From assembly GCF_017833035.1 (NCBI RefSeq), contig NZ_JAFIBM010000001.1, positions 806,001 through 870,000 of the forward strand: 64,000 nt of DNA, written 5' to 3'. Each line of letters begins with the position of its first letter. Position 1 is the first letter of the stretch. The position numbers were made by a program, and so were the translations under genes. This DNA comes from Frigoribacterium sp. PvP032 (GTDB taxonomy: Bacteria; Actinomycetota; Actinomycetes; Actinomycetales; Microbacteriaceae). Shown piece by piece: positions 24,538 through 31,845 of this stretch. The notes beneath the pieces are model-generated. The model saw only the letters and a list, made by a program, of their open reading frames with translations, made no database searches and was not told the DNA's origin.

Positions 24538-25710
24538 ATGGCCCTCTCCCACCGTGCTCGCTCCGTGCGCCGCTCGACGGCGACCTCCGACGCCTCCTCG
24601 ACGTCGTCCGGCTCGACGTCGTCCGCGGGCTCGTCCGCGACCCGTGACCAGTCGTCCAGCCCGCTGCGGCGGCCCGGGGCGTTCCGCTTCGGCCTGATCG
24701 CGACGCTCGGCGGCGGGCTCGGCGTCGGCATCATCGTCGCCCTGATGGCGCTGTCGACGATCCTCGTCTACATCGGCCTCGCGTTCTTCCTCGCCCTGGC
24801 CTTCGAGCCCGTCGTGCGCCGCCTGGCTCGCGCGGGCGCCCCGCGCTGGGTCGGAGTGGTGGTCTCCGTCGTGCTCGTGCTCGGCGCGGTCGTGGGCATC
24901 CTCGCCGCCGTCGTGCCTGCGCTCGTCGAGCAGGTCGGGCACGTGATCCGCACCGCGCCCGCCGCCCTGCAGGACATCTCGCGCCAGCCCTGGGTGCAGC
25001 AGGCCGTCGAGACCCTGGGCCTCGAGGTCGACGTCGACGACGCGGTCGCCGCCGTGAGCTCGTACCTGCTCGATCCCGACCGCCTGCTCGCCCTCGGCGG
25101 CGGAGTGCTCGCCGTCGGCCAGGGCATCACGAACGGCATCACCGCGGTGATCATCGTCGCGATCCTCACCATCTACTTCGCCGTCACGCTGCCGCAGATG
25201 CTCCGCTCGCTCAGCCGGGCCGTGCCGCGCAGCCACCGTGAGCGCGTGATGGACATCTCGGACGAGATCTTCCTGTCGGTCGGCCGCTACGTCGCCGGGC
25301 AGGTGGCGCTGGCGGCGATAAACGCCGTGTTCGTGTTCCTGGTGCTGACGATCGCGGGCGGGCCGGTGCCCGTGCTGTTCGCGGCCCTGGCGTTCCTCGG
25401 GGCGCTCATCCCCGTCGTCGGCACCGTGGTGGCGTACGCGATCATCATCGCCGCGACGCTCAGCGTCTCACCGGTGACGGCGATCGTCGTCGGAGTGGTG
25501 CTGCTCGTCTACGCGCAGGTCGAGGCGTACGTGCTGACCCCGCGGGTCATGTCCAAGGCGGTCGCGGTGCCGGGCGCGCTGGTGATCGTGGCGGCGTTCG
25601 GCGGAGGCGCGCTCGGCGGCGTGCTGGGCGCGCTCGTGGCCATCCCGATCGCGACGGCCGGGGTCGTCGTGTTCGAGCGTGTCGTGGTGCCGCGCCAGCA
25701 GAAGGTCTAG
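24538..25710 (+). CDS. AI-2E family (TqsA/PerM-type) membrane transporter
   Basis: The protein has 390 residues with a Ser/Thr-rich cytoplasmic N-terminus of about 48 residues, then about eight membrane spans. VYIGLAFFLALAFEPVVRRLARAGAPRWVGVVVSVV, FLSVGRYVAGQVALAAINAVFVFL and FLGALIPVVGTVVAYAIIIAATL match the AI-2E transporter (UPF0118) family. PRVMSKAVAVPGALVIVAAFGGGALGGVLGALVAIP is the typical last-helix region. Members include TqsA (quorum signal export) and sodium/proton antiporters, so the cargo cannot be named. It is a single gene, convergent with the hypothetical gene at 25742-26212. Confidence 0.9.
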   Translation: MALSHRARSVRRSTATSDASSTSSGSTSSAGSSATRDQSSSPLRRPGAFRFGLIATLGGGLGVGIIVALMALSTILVYIGLAFFLALAFEPVVRRLARAGAPRWVGVVVSVVLVLGAVVGILAAVVPALVEQVGHVIRTAPAALQDISRQPWVQQAVETLGLEVDVDDAVAAVSSYLLDPDRLLALGGGVLAVGQGITNGITAVIIVAILTIYFAVTLPQMLRSLSRAVPRSHRERVMDISDEIFLSVGRYVAGQVALAAINAVFVFLVLTIAGGPVPVLFAALAFLGALIPVVGTVVAYAIIIAATLSVSPVTAIVVGVVLLVYAQVEAYVLTPRVMSKAVAVPGALVIVAAFGGGALGGVLGALVAIPIATAGVVVFERVVVPRQQKV

Positions 25711-25741
25711 GTCCGGCGGCGGCGGTGGTGGCGGCGGCGGC

Positions 25742-26212
25742 TCAGGTCGAGGGAGCGTCGTCGGCCCAGCCCGCAGGACGGGCAGGGCGAGCCGGCCGGA
25801 AGGCGGGCGCCGGCTGGGCGCCGCCCTGGCCCCCGCGGGGCTCGGGCGGGAGGGTGCGGAGCGGTGCGTCCTCGCCGGGCTCCGCCGCGTGCTCCTCCTC
25901 GTCGACCGAGCTGCCGGAGGCGGCGTCGACGAAGCGGGCGCCTCCCACGGCGGCCGCGCGACGCACGAGCTCGGCGACGAGGGCGTCGTCCTCGGGCTCG
26001 AGCTCGTCGTCGGGGGCCGTCTCGATCATCAGCTGGCTGGCGGGGCCGAGCAGCAGCTCGGCGGTGGTCGCAGACCCGTGCTCGTCGCTCGTGGGCACGT
26101 CGACGATGTCCGTCGTGCCGTTCTGCCCGAGCGCCGCGGCGTAGGCGATGACGGCCTCGGCGATGGCGTCGCCCGTCATCACGCGGTTCTCGCCGTAGAC
26201 GATGTACTTCAT
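25742..26212 (-). CDS. Hypothetical protein with acidic middle and Pro/Arg-rich tail
   Basis: The protein has 156 residues; ATG 26212 follows a GAGGGGG ribosome-binding site. The first 95 residues look folded (MKYIVYGENRVMTGDAIAEAVIAYAAALGQNGTTDIVDVP and LLLGPASQLMIETAPDDELEPEDDALVAELVRRAAAVG). The last 60 are acidic, then Pro/Arg/Gly-rich and probably disordered. The N-terminal part may be a small nucleotide- or tag-binding domain, but no family was recognised. It is convergent with the AI-2E gene. Confidence 0.6.
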   Translation of the reverse strand: MKYIVYGENRVMTGDAIAEAVIAYAAALGQNGTTDIVDVPTSDEHGSATTAELLLGPASQLMIETAPDDELEPEDDALVAELVRRAAAVGGARFVDAASGSSVDEEEHAAEPGEDAPLRTLPPEPRGGQGGAQPAPAFRPARPARPAGWADDAPST

Positions 26213-26333
26213 GTGCCCCCTCGGTAGGTCTCCAGCATGCTCTGTGGCGCGTGTGCGCGCCCGTGGGAGGCGCCTCCTGGGGGACAGCGGGAAAGTCACC
26301 CAATCGGGGGGTGCCTCGGCTCCGAAGACATGC

Positions 26334-26556
26334 CCGGGTGTTCCCTAGGCACCCGGCGCAGTTCCTGGCTGCGCACCTCCGGGAGCCCGAACTCCCGGCG
26401 GACGCCGAGAGACCCGACTCTCGGCACGGGCTCCTGCGTCAAGGGCGACGCACGGGCCTGCCAGGGGGTAGTCAGCGGCGTCGAGCCCTGCCGCGAGGGC
26501 GATCTGGACCCTTGCACGGGGACCAGTTCCGGACAAGAGCCCAAACTGAGTGCAAG
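26334..26556 (+). ncRNA. Run of seven small hairpins upstream of the GlsB gene: candidate structured RNA
   Basis: The 409-bp gap 26213-26621 has no convincing gene but holds consecutive perfect stems. They are 26334-26340/26350-26356, 26356-26361/26369-26374, 26379-26385/26392-26398, 26404-26411/26418-26425, 26435-26440/26447-26452, 26485-26489/26496-26500, and CTTGCAC 26511-26517 with GTGCAAG 26550-26556. Loops one and two (TTCCCTAGG, TTCCTGG) and three and four (CCCGAA, ACCCGA) resemble each other. It does not match RNase P, tmRNA or SRP RNA by eye. It could be a 5' leader of the downstream gene or a free RNA. Strand is inferred from the plus-strand gene that follows. Confidence 0.4.
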
Positions 26557-26621
26557 CTAGGAATCTGCACACGGTCGCCTGCCCCGAAGCGGCCCCTCAT
26601 CATCTTAAGAAAGGGCTCATC

Positions 26622-26891
26622 ATGGGCTTCCTCGCCTTCATCCTCCTCGGCCTCATCGCCGGCGCCATCGCCAAGCTCATCCTCCCCGGCCGTCAGGGCG
26701 GCGGATGGCTCGCCACCCTCGTCCTCGGCGTCATCGGCGCCCTCATCGGCGGCTGGATCGGCGGCGCCGTGTTCGGCGTCGGCTACGACGGCTTCTTCTC
26801 CATCCAGAGCTGGCTCATCGCCATCGTCGGCGCCATCGTCGTCCTGCTCATCTGGGGCCTCATCACCGGTCGTCGCGGCGCCAAGCGCTGA
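26622..26891 (+). CDS. GlsB/YeaQ/YmgE family small stress membrane protein
   Basis: The protein has 89 residues; ATG 26622 has GAAAGG upstream. It has three hydrophobic helices: MGFLAFILLGLIAGAIAKLI, then WLATLVLGVIGALIGGWIGGAVFG and WLIAIVGAIVVLLIWGLI. The glycine spacing and the LPGRQGGGW turn are typical of the transglycosylase-associated / GlsB family. These proteins are induced by stress in many bacteria, but their activity is unknown. A strong hairpin terminator follows directly, so the gene is probably transcribed alone, perhaps behind the hairpin-rich leader at 26334-26556. Confidence 0.88.
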   Translation: MGFLAFILLGLIAGAIAKLILPGRQGGGWLATLVLGVIGALIGGWIGGAVFGVGYDGFFSIQSWLIAIVGAIVVLLIWGLITGRRGAKR

Positions 26892-26907
26892 CTCGACCCG
26901 CAGCACC

Positions 26908-26942
26908 CGAAGGCCCCCGTCGCTCTGCGGCGGGGGCCTTCG
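26908..26942 (+). terminator. 12-bp hairpin terminator after the GlsB gene
   Basis: CGAAGGCCCCCG (26908-26919) and CGGGGGCCTTCG (26931-26942) pair perfectly around an 11-nt loop, 16 bp after the stop codon. Confidence 0.85.
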
Positions 26943-26971
26943 CCGTCCCTGCCCGCCCCGCTGCTCTCCTC

Positions 26972-27064
26972 ATTCAGGAACATGAGTCCTGAGTTTCGCG
27001 GCGGGGGGACTCTCGCGCCTGATTCGTGCACGACTCAGGAGAACGGGTCAGCCAGTTCCTGAAT
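26972..27064 (+). repeat. 93-bp CAGGA/TCCTG element, copy 2
   Basis: The element is bounded by ATTCAGGAAC (26972-26981) and GTTCCTGAAT (27055-27064), perfect 10-bp terminal inverted repeats. Internal TCCTGAGT (26987-26994) pairs with ACTCAGGA (27033-27040). First of three copies between the GlsB gene and the lacI-family gene. Confidence 0.88.
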
Positions 27065-27080
27065 CACGCAAGTCCCGAGC

Positions 27081-27142
27081 CGAGAAGGCGAGGGGCCTAG
27101 AAGGCGAGGGGCCGAGAAGTCGAGGGGCCGAGAAGTCGGGGA
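27081..27142. repeat. 16-bp tandem repeat
   Basis: Three and a half copies of a 16-bp unit close to CGAGAAGGCGAGGGGC lie between the first and second 93-bp elements. No coding sense is apparent. Confidence 0.65.
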
Positions 27143-27175
27143 GGCGCGGGTCGCGTCGCGCGGGTTGGTCTCGCA

Positions 27176-27268
27176 ATTCAGGAACCTGAGTCCTGAATTT
27201 CGCGGCGGCAGGAGTCTCAGTCCTGATTCGTGCACGTTTCAGGAGAACGGGTCAGCGAGTTCCTGAAT
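27176..27268 (+). repeat. 93-bp CAGGA/TCCTG element, copy 3
   Basis: The terminal inverted repeats ATTCAGGAAC (27176-27185) and GTTCCTGAAT (27259-27268) are identical to those of copy 2, and the copy aligns to it over 93 bp without gaps. Confidence 0.88.
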
Positions 27269-27322
27269 CACGAGAGCACGAGTCGAGGAGGCGCGGGTCG
27301 CGTTGCGCGGGTCGGTCTCGCA

Positions 27323-27415
27323 ATTCAGGAACGCGAGTCCTGAGTTGCGCAGCAGCAGGAGTCTCGCGCCTGAGTTGTGCACGATTCAGGCAAACGGGTC
27401 AGCCAGTTCCTGAAT
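27323..27415 (+). repeat. 93-bp CAGGA/TCCTG element, copy 4
   Basis: Terminal inverted repeats at 27323-27332 and 27406-27415 are identical to copies 2 and 3. The element ends 15 bp before the 3' end of the lacI-family gene. The central GTGCAC is conserved. Confidence 0.88.
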
Positions 27416-27430
27416 CACGAGAGCGCTCGG

Positions 27431-28462
27431 CTACCCGCGCCCACGCTCGCGTGCAGGCACCGGTCCCGTCGTGCCGCGCACGACGAGCTTCGTCGGCAGC
27501 TGCACCTCCGGCCGGTCGATCACGCCGCCCTCGAGCAGCGTGAAGAGCATGGTCGTGGCGACGGTCCCGAGGCGGTGCATCGGCTGCCGCACGGTCGTCA
27601 GCGCCGGCTGCTCGCGCGAGGCCTCGGGGATGTCGTCGAAGCCGACGAGGCTGAGGTCGTCGGGCACGCGCAGCCCGAGCTCGTGGGCGGTGCGCAGCAC
27701 GGCGATCGCCGACAGGTCGTTGGCGGCGAAGACAGCCGTCGGGCGATCGGCGGGCCGCACGTCGAGCAGCTCCCGCGCCGCGCGGCGTGCCGCGCCCATC
27801 TCGAAGTCGCCGTCGCGCGTCAGCGCGGGGTCGCGCACGATGGCTGCCGCCCTCAAGGCGTCCGCGTAGCCGGCCTCGCGCAGCGACGCCGAGCGCAGGT
27901 CGGGCCGCCCGGCGAGGAACCCGATGCGCCGGTGCCCCAGGGACACGAGGTGCTCGACCGCCTGCACCGCGCCTCCTCGGCTGTCGGCCTCGACGCTCGG
28001 CAGGTCGGCGCGCCCCTTGTGCGGGTCGACCGCGACGACCGGCACGCTCGTGGTCGTCGTGAGGACCGACGGGGTGACGAGGATCGCCCCGTCGATCAGC
28101 GTGCCGCTCAGGCGGCTGAGCGAGCGACGCTCCCAGCCGTCGGCCCCGCCCTGGTGCGCCCCGCTGTAGGCGAGCAGGTCGTACTCGGCGCCGAGCTGGC
28201 GCACGGCGGTGCCGACGCCCTTGAGCACCTCCGAGCTGAACGGCTCGAAGTCGGCCACGAGCACGCCGATGACCCCGGTGCGCCTGGCGCGCATGCTGCT
28301 GGCGACGAGGCTCGACTCGTAGCCGAGGGCGTCGACCACGGCCATCACCTTCGCCGTCGTCTCGGGCGACACCCCGTAGCGGCCGTTGACCGCCTTCGAC
28401 ACGGTCGCGAGCGAGACGCCCGCCGCCGCGGCGACGTCGTGGATGGTCGGACGGGCGTTCAC
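27431..28462 (-). CDS. LacI-family transcriptional regulator of the glycan operon
   Basis: GTG 28462 gives 343 residues, the usual LacI length, beginning NARPTIHDVAAAAGVSLATVSKAVNGRYGVS, the canonical helix-turn-helix and hinge-helix region. The sugar-binding core has RTGVIGVLVADF, HLVSLGHRRIGFLAG, AVFAANDLSAIAVLRTAHELGLRVPDDLSLVGFDDIP and LTTVRQPM. It diverges from the ABC transporter/GH3/GH38 operon, and a perfect 12-bp LacI-type operator half-way between them (28490-28501) should serve both promoters. The natural inducer is probably a mannoside or beta-glycoside released by the operon enzymes. Confidence 0.92.
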   Translation of the reverse strand: MNARPTIHDVAAAAGVSLATVSKAVNGRYGVSPETTAKVMAVVDALGYESSLVASSMRARRTGVIGVLVADFEPFSSEVLKGVGTAVRQLGAEYDLLAYSGAHQGGADGWERRSLSRLSGTLIDGAILVTPSVLTTTTSVPVVAVDPHKGRADLPSVEADSRGGAVQAVEHLVSLGHRRIGFLAGRPDLRSASLREAGYADALRAAAIVRDPALTRDGDFEMGAARRAARELLDVRPADRPTAVFAANDLSAIAVLRTAHELGLRVPDDLSLVGFDDIPEASREQPALTTVRQPMHRLGTVATTMLFTLLEGGVIDRPEVQLPTKLVVRGTTGPVPARERGRG

Positions 28463-28489
28463 GAGCGCGAGCCTAGCCCCGTCGAAATG

Positions 28490-28532
28490 GTTTTCGAAAA
28501 CGTTTGACACCCTGCGGCGCGTTTCTGACACT
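28490..28532 (+). promoter_or_regulatory. LacI-type operator and promoter of the glycan operon
   Basis: GTTTTCGAAAAC (28490-28501) is a perfect palindrome with the central CG of LacI-family operators. TTGACA (28504-28509) begins three bases later and is the likely -35; GACACT at 28527-28532 is a modest -10 at 17 bp spacing. A repressor on the operator would cover the -35 and also the region just upstream of the regulator's own start. Confidence 0.8.
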
Positions 28533-28608
28533 GGTCCGACGCAGCACGCCGGAGCGCTGCGTCACGGGCCGACCACGGCCGCTCAACGACGAGGGACAGG
28601 TGTCAACG

Positions 28609-29910
28609 ATGACGACCACGACGAGAACGACCAGGCGCCTCCTGGCAGGGTCCGCAGCCTTGCTGATGGGAGCAGGCCTCCTGACCGGCTGCAGCGCAGG
28701 AGGCGGCGGAGGCGGCGCCGACGACGGCACCCTCACCCTGTGGCAGAACAGCACCACGGGCCCGGGCCAGGACTTCTGGACGAAGGCGGCGGCCGACTTC
28801 ACGAAGGCGAATCCGGACGTCGCGATCGACGTCCAGACCGTCCAGAACGAGGACTTCGACAGCAAGCTGCAGACCGCCCTCAACTCGGGCGACGCCCCCG
28901 ACGTCTTCCTTCAGCGTGGCGGCGGCAAGCTGCAGGCGATGGTCCAGGCCGGCCAGGTCAAGGACATCACCGACGGCATCTCCGACGACGCCCGTGCCGA
29001 CATCAGCGAGGGCACCTTCGGCGCCGGCTCGATCGACGGCAAGGTCTACTCGATGCCGATCGCGGTGCTGCCCGGCGGCTTCTGGTACAGCCAGGACGTG
29101 TTCGACGCGGCGGGCATCACGACGCCCCCGACGACGATCGACGAGCTCGACGACGCCGTCACCGCGCTGAAGGACTCGGGCAGGCAGCCCGTCGCCCTCG
29201 GCGCCAAGGACGCCTGGCCCGCCGCGCACTGGTACTTCTTCTTCGCCCTGCGCTCGTGCAGCAGCGACGTGCTCGAGCAGGCCGCGACCGACCGCGACTT
29301 CAGCGACCCGTGCTGGGTCGACGCGGCGCAGGACCTCGCCGACTTCCGCGACACCGAGCCCTTCAACGACGGCTTCCTCACCACGGCCGCCCAGCAGGGC
29401 GCCGGCAGCTCGGCCGGCCTGATCGCCAACAAGCAGGCCGGCATGGAGCTGATGGGCGCCTGGGACCCGGGCGTCATCGCCTCGCTCACCCCCGACGCGA
29501 AGCCGCTGCCCGACCTCGGCTGGTTCCCGTTCCCCGCGATCGACGGCGGCGACGGCGAGCCCGGCGCCATCATGGGCGGCGTCGACGGCTACTCGTGCTC
29601 GGCCGGTGCACCCGACTCGTGCGTCGACTTCCTGAACTACCTCGCGACCCCTGACGTGCAGGAGGCGTACTACAAGGCCTTCAACGCGCCTCCGGTGAAC
29701 ACGGTGGCCCAGCAGGCCGTCACCGAGCCCTACCTGCAGGAGGTGCTGGCCGCCTACAACGACGCCCCGTTCGTCTCGCAGTGGCTCGACACCGTCTACG
29801 GCCTGAACGTCGGCAACGCGATGAACGTCGCCGTGGTCGACCTGCTCTCGGGCGACGGCACGCCGCAGGAGTTCGTGGACGCCGTCGACGCGGCCGCCAA
29901 GAAGGCGTAG
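28609..29910 (+). CDS. Carbohydrate ABC transporter substrate-binding lipoprotein
   Basis: The protein has 433 residues. A signal peptide ends in the lipobox LLTGC (Cys28), followed by a Gly-rich linker. GTLTLWQNSTTGPGQDFWTKAAADFTKANPDVAIDVQTVQNEDFDSKLQTAL and GDAPDVFLQRGGGKL are the N-terminal lobe of a family-1 extracellular solute-binding protein. KQAGMELMGAWDPGVI and FLNYLATPDVQEAYYKAFNAPPVN are typical of the C-terminal lobe. It captures an oligosaccharide outside the membrane for the two permeases that follow. The next gene starts 7 bp downstream. A GTG at 28600 is an alternative start. Confidence 0.93.
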   Translation: MTTTTRTTRRLLAGSAALLMGAGLLTGCSAGGGGGGADDGTLTLWQNSTTGPGQDFWTKAAADFTKANPDVAIDVQTVQNEDFDSKLQTALNSGDAPDVFLQRGGGKLQAMVQAGQVKDITDGISDDARADISEGTFGAGSIDGKVYSMPIAVLPGGFWYSQDVFDAAGITTPPTTIDELDDAVTALKDSGRQPVALGAKDAWPAAHWYFFFALRSCSSDVLEQAATDRDFSDPCWVDAAQDLADFRDTEPFNDGFLTTAAQQGAGSSAGLIANKQAGMELMGAWDPGVIASLTPDAKPLPDLGWFPFPAIDGGDGEPGAIMGGVDGYSCSAGAPDSCVDFLNYLATPDVQEAYYKAFNAPPVNTVAQQAVTEPYLQEVLAAYNDAPFVSQWLDTVYGLNVGNAMNVAVVDLLSGDGTPQEFVDAVDAAAKKA

Positions 29911-29917
29911 GCCCCTC

Positions 29918-30940
29918 GTGAGCCTCCGCGAACCTCCCGTGCGGCCCGCCGCACCAGCCGGGGCTCACGCCACCGCCGGGGGCGAGGCAGTCGCCTCGCC
30001 CCCGGCGGCCTCCCGGGCCGTGTCCCGGCAGGGGCGTGGCGCCCGCGGCCTCGAGATCGCGCTGCTGGTCGGCCCGGCCCTCGTGGTCTTCCTGGCCTTC
30101 GTGGTCTTCCCGATCGTGATGGCCGCCTACTACGGCTTCTTCAGCTGGCAGGGCTTCGGCCCGCCGACCGACTTCGTCGGGTTCCGCAACTACCTGACGA
30201 TCTTCCAGGACACGACGTTCCTCGACGCGCTCCGCCACAACGCCACGATCGTGGTGCTCTCGCTCGTGCTGCAGGGTCCGGTCGCGATCGGCCTCGCGCT
30301 GCTGCTCAACCGCAAGCTGCGCGGGCAGTCGCTGATCCGGGTGCTGATCTTCGTTCCCTACGTGATCAGCGAGGTCGTCGTCGGCACCGGCTGGAGCCTG
30401 ATGCTCCAGGGCAGCGGCGCCGTCAACGACGTGCTGACGAAGGTCGGCCTCGGCGCCTTCACGCAGGACTGGCTCGCCGACCCGAGCATCGCCATCTGGA
30501 CGCTGCTCGTCATCATCACCTGGAAGTACGTCGGCTTCGCCGTCATCCTCTTCCTCGCCGGCCTGCAGGGCGTGCCCGAGGAGCTCAGCGAGGCAGCGGC
30601 CATCGACGGCGCGAGCTGGTGGCAGATCCAGCGCCGCATCACGCTGCCGCTGCTCGGGCCGACCCTCCGCATCTGGGCATTCCTGTCGATCATCGGCTCG
30701 CTGCAGCTGTTCGACCTCGTCTACATCATCTGGGGCCAGTACATCGCGGCCACCGCCGGCACCTCGACCATGGCGACGTACATGGTCGCCAACGGCCGCA
30801 CCTCGGGCAGCTACGGCTACGGCAACGCCGTCGCGGTCGTGCTGTTCCTCATCTCGCTCGTCGTCGCCCTCGTCTACCAGCGCTTCGTGCTGCGGCGCGA
30901 CACGGCCGGGGCCCTCACCACGTCAGGAGACGAGTCATGA
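29918..30940 (+). CDS. Sugar ABC transporter permease, MalF/UgpA type
   Basis: The protein has 340 residues: an Ala/Pro-rich cytoplasmic start of about 43 residues and then six membrane spans. RNYLTIFQDTTFLDALRHNATIVVLSLVLQGPVAIGLALLLNRKLRGQSLIRVLIFVPYVIS is a standard MalF-like segment. EELSEAAAIDGASWWQIQRRITLPLLGP is the EAA loop that docks the ATPase. It pairs with the next gene, whose start overlaps the stop here by four bases. No ATPase gene is present nearby, which is common for systems using a shared MsiK-type ATPase (inference). Confidence 0.93.
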   Translation: MSLREPPVRPAAPAGAHATAGGEAVASPPAASRAVSRQGRGARGLEIALLVGPALVVFLAFVVFPIVMAAYYGFFSWQGFGPPTDFVGFRNYLTIFQDTTFLDALRHNATIVVLSLVLQGPVAIGLALLLNRKLRGQSLIRVLIFVPYVISEVVVGTGWSLMLQGSGAVNDVLTKVGLGAFTQDWLADPSIAIWTLLVIITWKYVGFAVILFLAGLQGVPEELSEAAAIDGASWWQIQRRITLPLLGPTLRIWAFLSIIGSLQLFDLVYIIWGQYIAATAGTSTMATYMVANGRTSGSYGYGNAVAVVLFLISLVVALVYQRFVLRRDTAGALTTSGDES

Positions 30941-31845
30941 CCGCCAGCACCCTGCCTGCCCCGGCCGGGCCTGCCCCGACCCGGCCGACCCCGACCCGGC
31001 CAGCACCGACCCGCAGGAGGCGCGGCATCGCCGACCCCGGACGCGGCGTCGCGTACGTGGTCGCGGCGGTCGTCATCGTGGCCATGCTCGCGCCCGTCGC
31101 GTTCATCGTGATCGGCGGCTTCCGCACCAACGCGCAGATCACGACCGACCCCTCCGGCTTCCCGAGCCCCTGGCAGGTCGGCAACTACCTCGACGTGCTG
31201 ACCGGCGGCACCTTCTGGCGGCAGGTCGGCAACTCGCTGATCTCGGCCGGCGCCACGACGATCGGCACGGTCGCGCTCGGCCTCGCCGCGAGCTACGTGC
31301 TGGCGCGCTACCGGTTCGCCGGGCGAGGTGTGCTCTACGCGCTGTTCGCTGCCGGGCTGATGTTCCCGATGACCGTCGCCATCACGCCCCTCTACCTCGT
31401 GATCCGCGACCTCGGGCTGACGAACTCGCTGGCCGGCGTGATCCTGCCGCAGATCGCGTTCGCGCTGCCGACGACGATCATCATCCTCGTGCCGTTCCTC
31501 CGCGCGATCCCCGACGAGATCGAGGAGGCCGCGTTCATCGACGGCTGCAGCCGCCTCGGCTTCTTCTTCCGCATGGTCGTGCGCCTGTCGCTGCCCGGCG
31601 TGATCACGGTCGGCATCCTCGCCTTCATCGGCGCGTGGAACTCGTACCTGCTGCCGCTGTTCATCCTCAACGACCCGTCGACGTTCACCCTGCCGCTCGG
31701 CGTGCAGGCGTTCTCGTCGCAGTACTCGGTAGACACGGCACGCGTGCTCGCCTTCACGGCGCTGTCGATGCTGCCTGCGCTGATCTTCTTCAGCCTGTTC
31801 GAGCGCCGCATCGTCGGCGGCCTGACGGGGGCGGTGAAGGGATGA
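30937..31845 (+). CDS. Sugar ABC transporter permease, MalG type
   Basis: The protein has 302 residues with a short run of Thr-Arg-Pro repeats at the N-terminus, then six spans. ADPGRGVAYVVAAVVIVAMLAPVAFIVIGGF is the first span, and IPDEIEEAAFIDGCSRLGFFFRMVVRLSLPG is the EAA loop. It forms the second half of the sugar channel with the preceding permease. It overlaps both neighbours by four bases (ATGA), so it is translated as part of one operon with the GH3 enzyme. Confidence 0.93.
   Translation: MTASTLPAPAGPAPTRPTPTRPAPTRRRRGIADPGRGVAYVVAAVVIVAMLAPVAFIVIGGFRTNAQITTDPSGFPSPWQVGNYLDVLTGGTFWRQVGNSLISAGATTIGTVALGLAASYVLARYRFAGRGVLYALFAAGLMFPMTVAITPLYLVIRDLGLTNSLAGVILPQIAFALPTTIIILVPFLRAIPDEIEEAAFIDGCSRLGFFFRMVVRLSLPGVITVGILAFIGAWNSYLLPLFILNDPSTFTLPLGVQAFSSQYSVDTARVLAFTALSMLPALIFFSLFERRIVGGLTGAVKG

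Noticed and set aside
26334-26556. Known RNA (RNase P RNA, tmRNA, SRP RNA or 6S) at the hairpin run
   Set aside because: None of the hallmark conserved segments of these RNAs were recognised. It is kept as an unassigned candidate instead.
26972-27415. CRISPR or integron attC array (three 93-bp repeats)
   Set aside because: Spacings are unequal (111 and 54 bp), there is no integrase or cas gene, no cassette genes lie between copies, and other copies lie 20 and 17 kb away.
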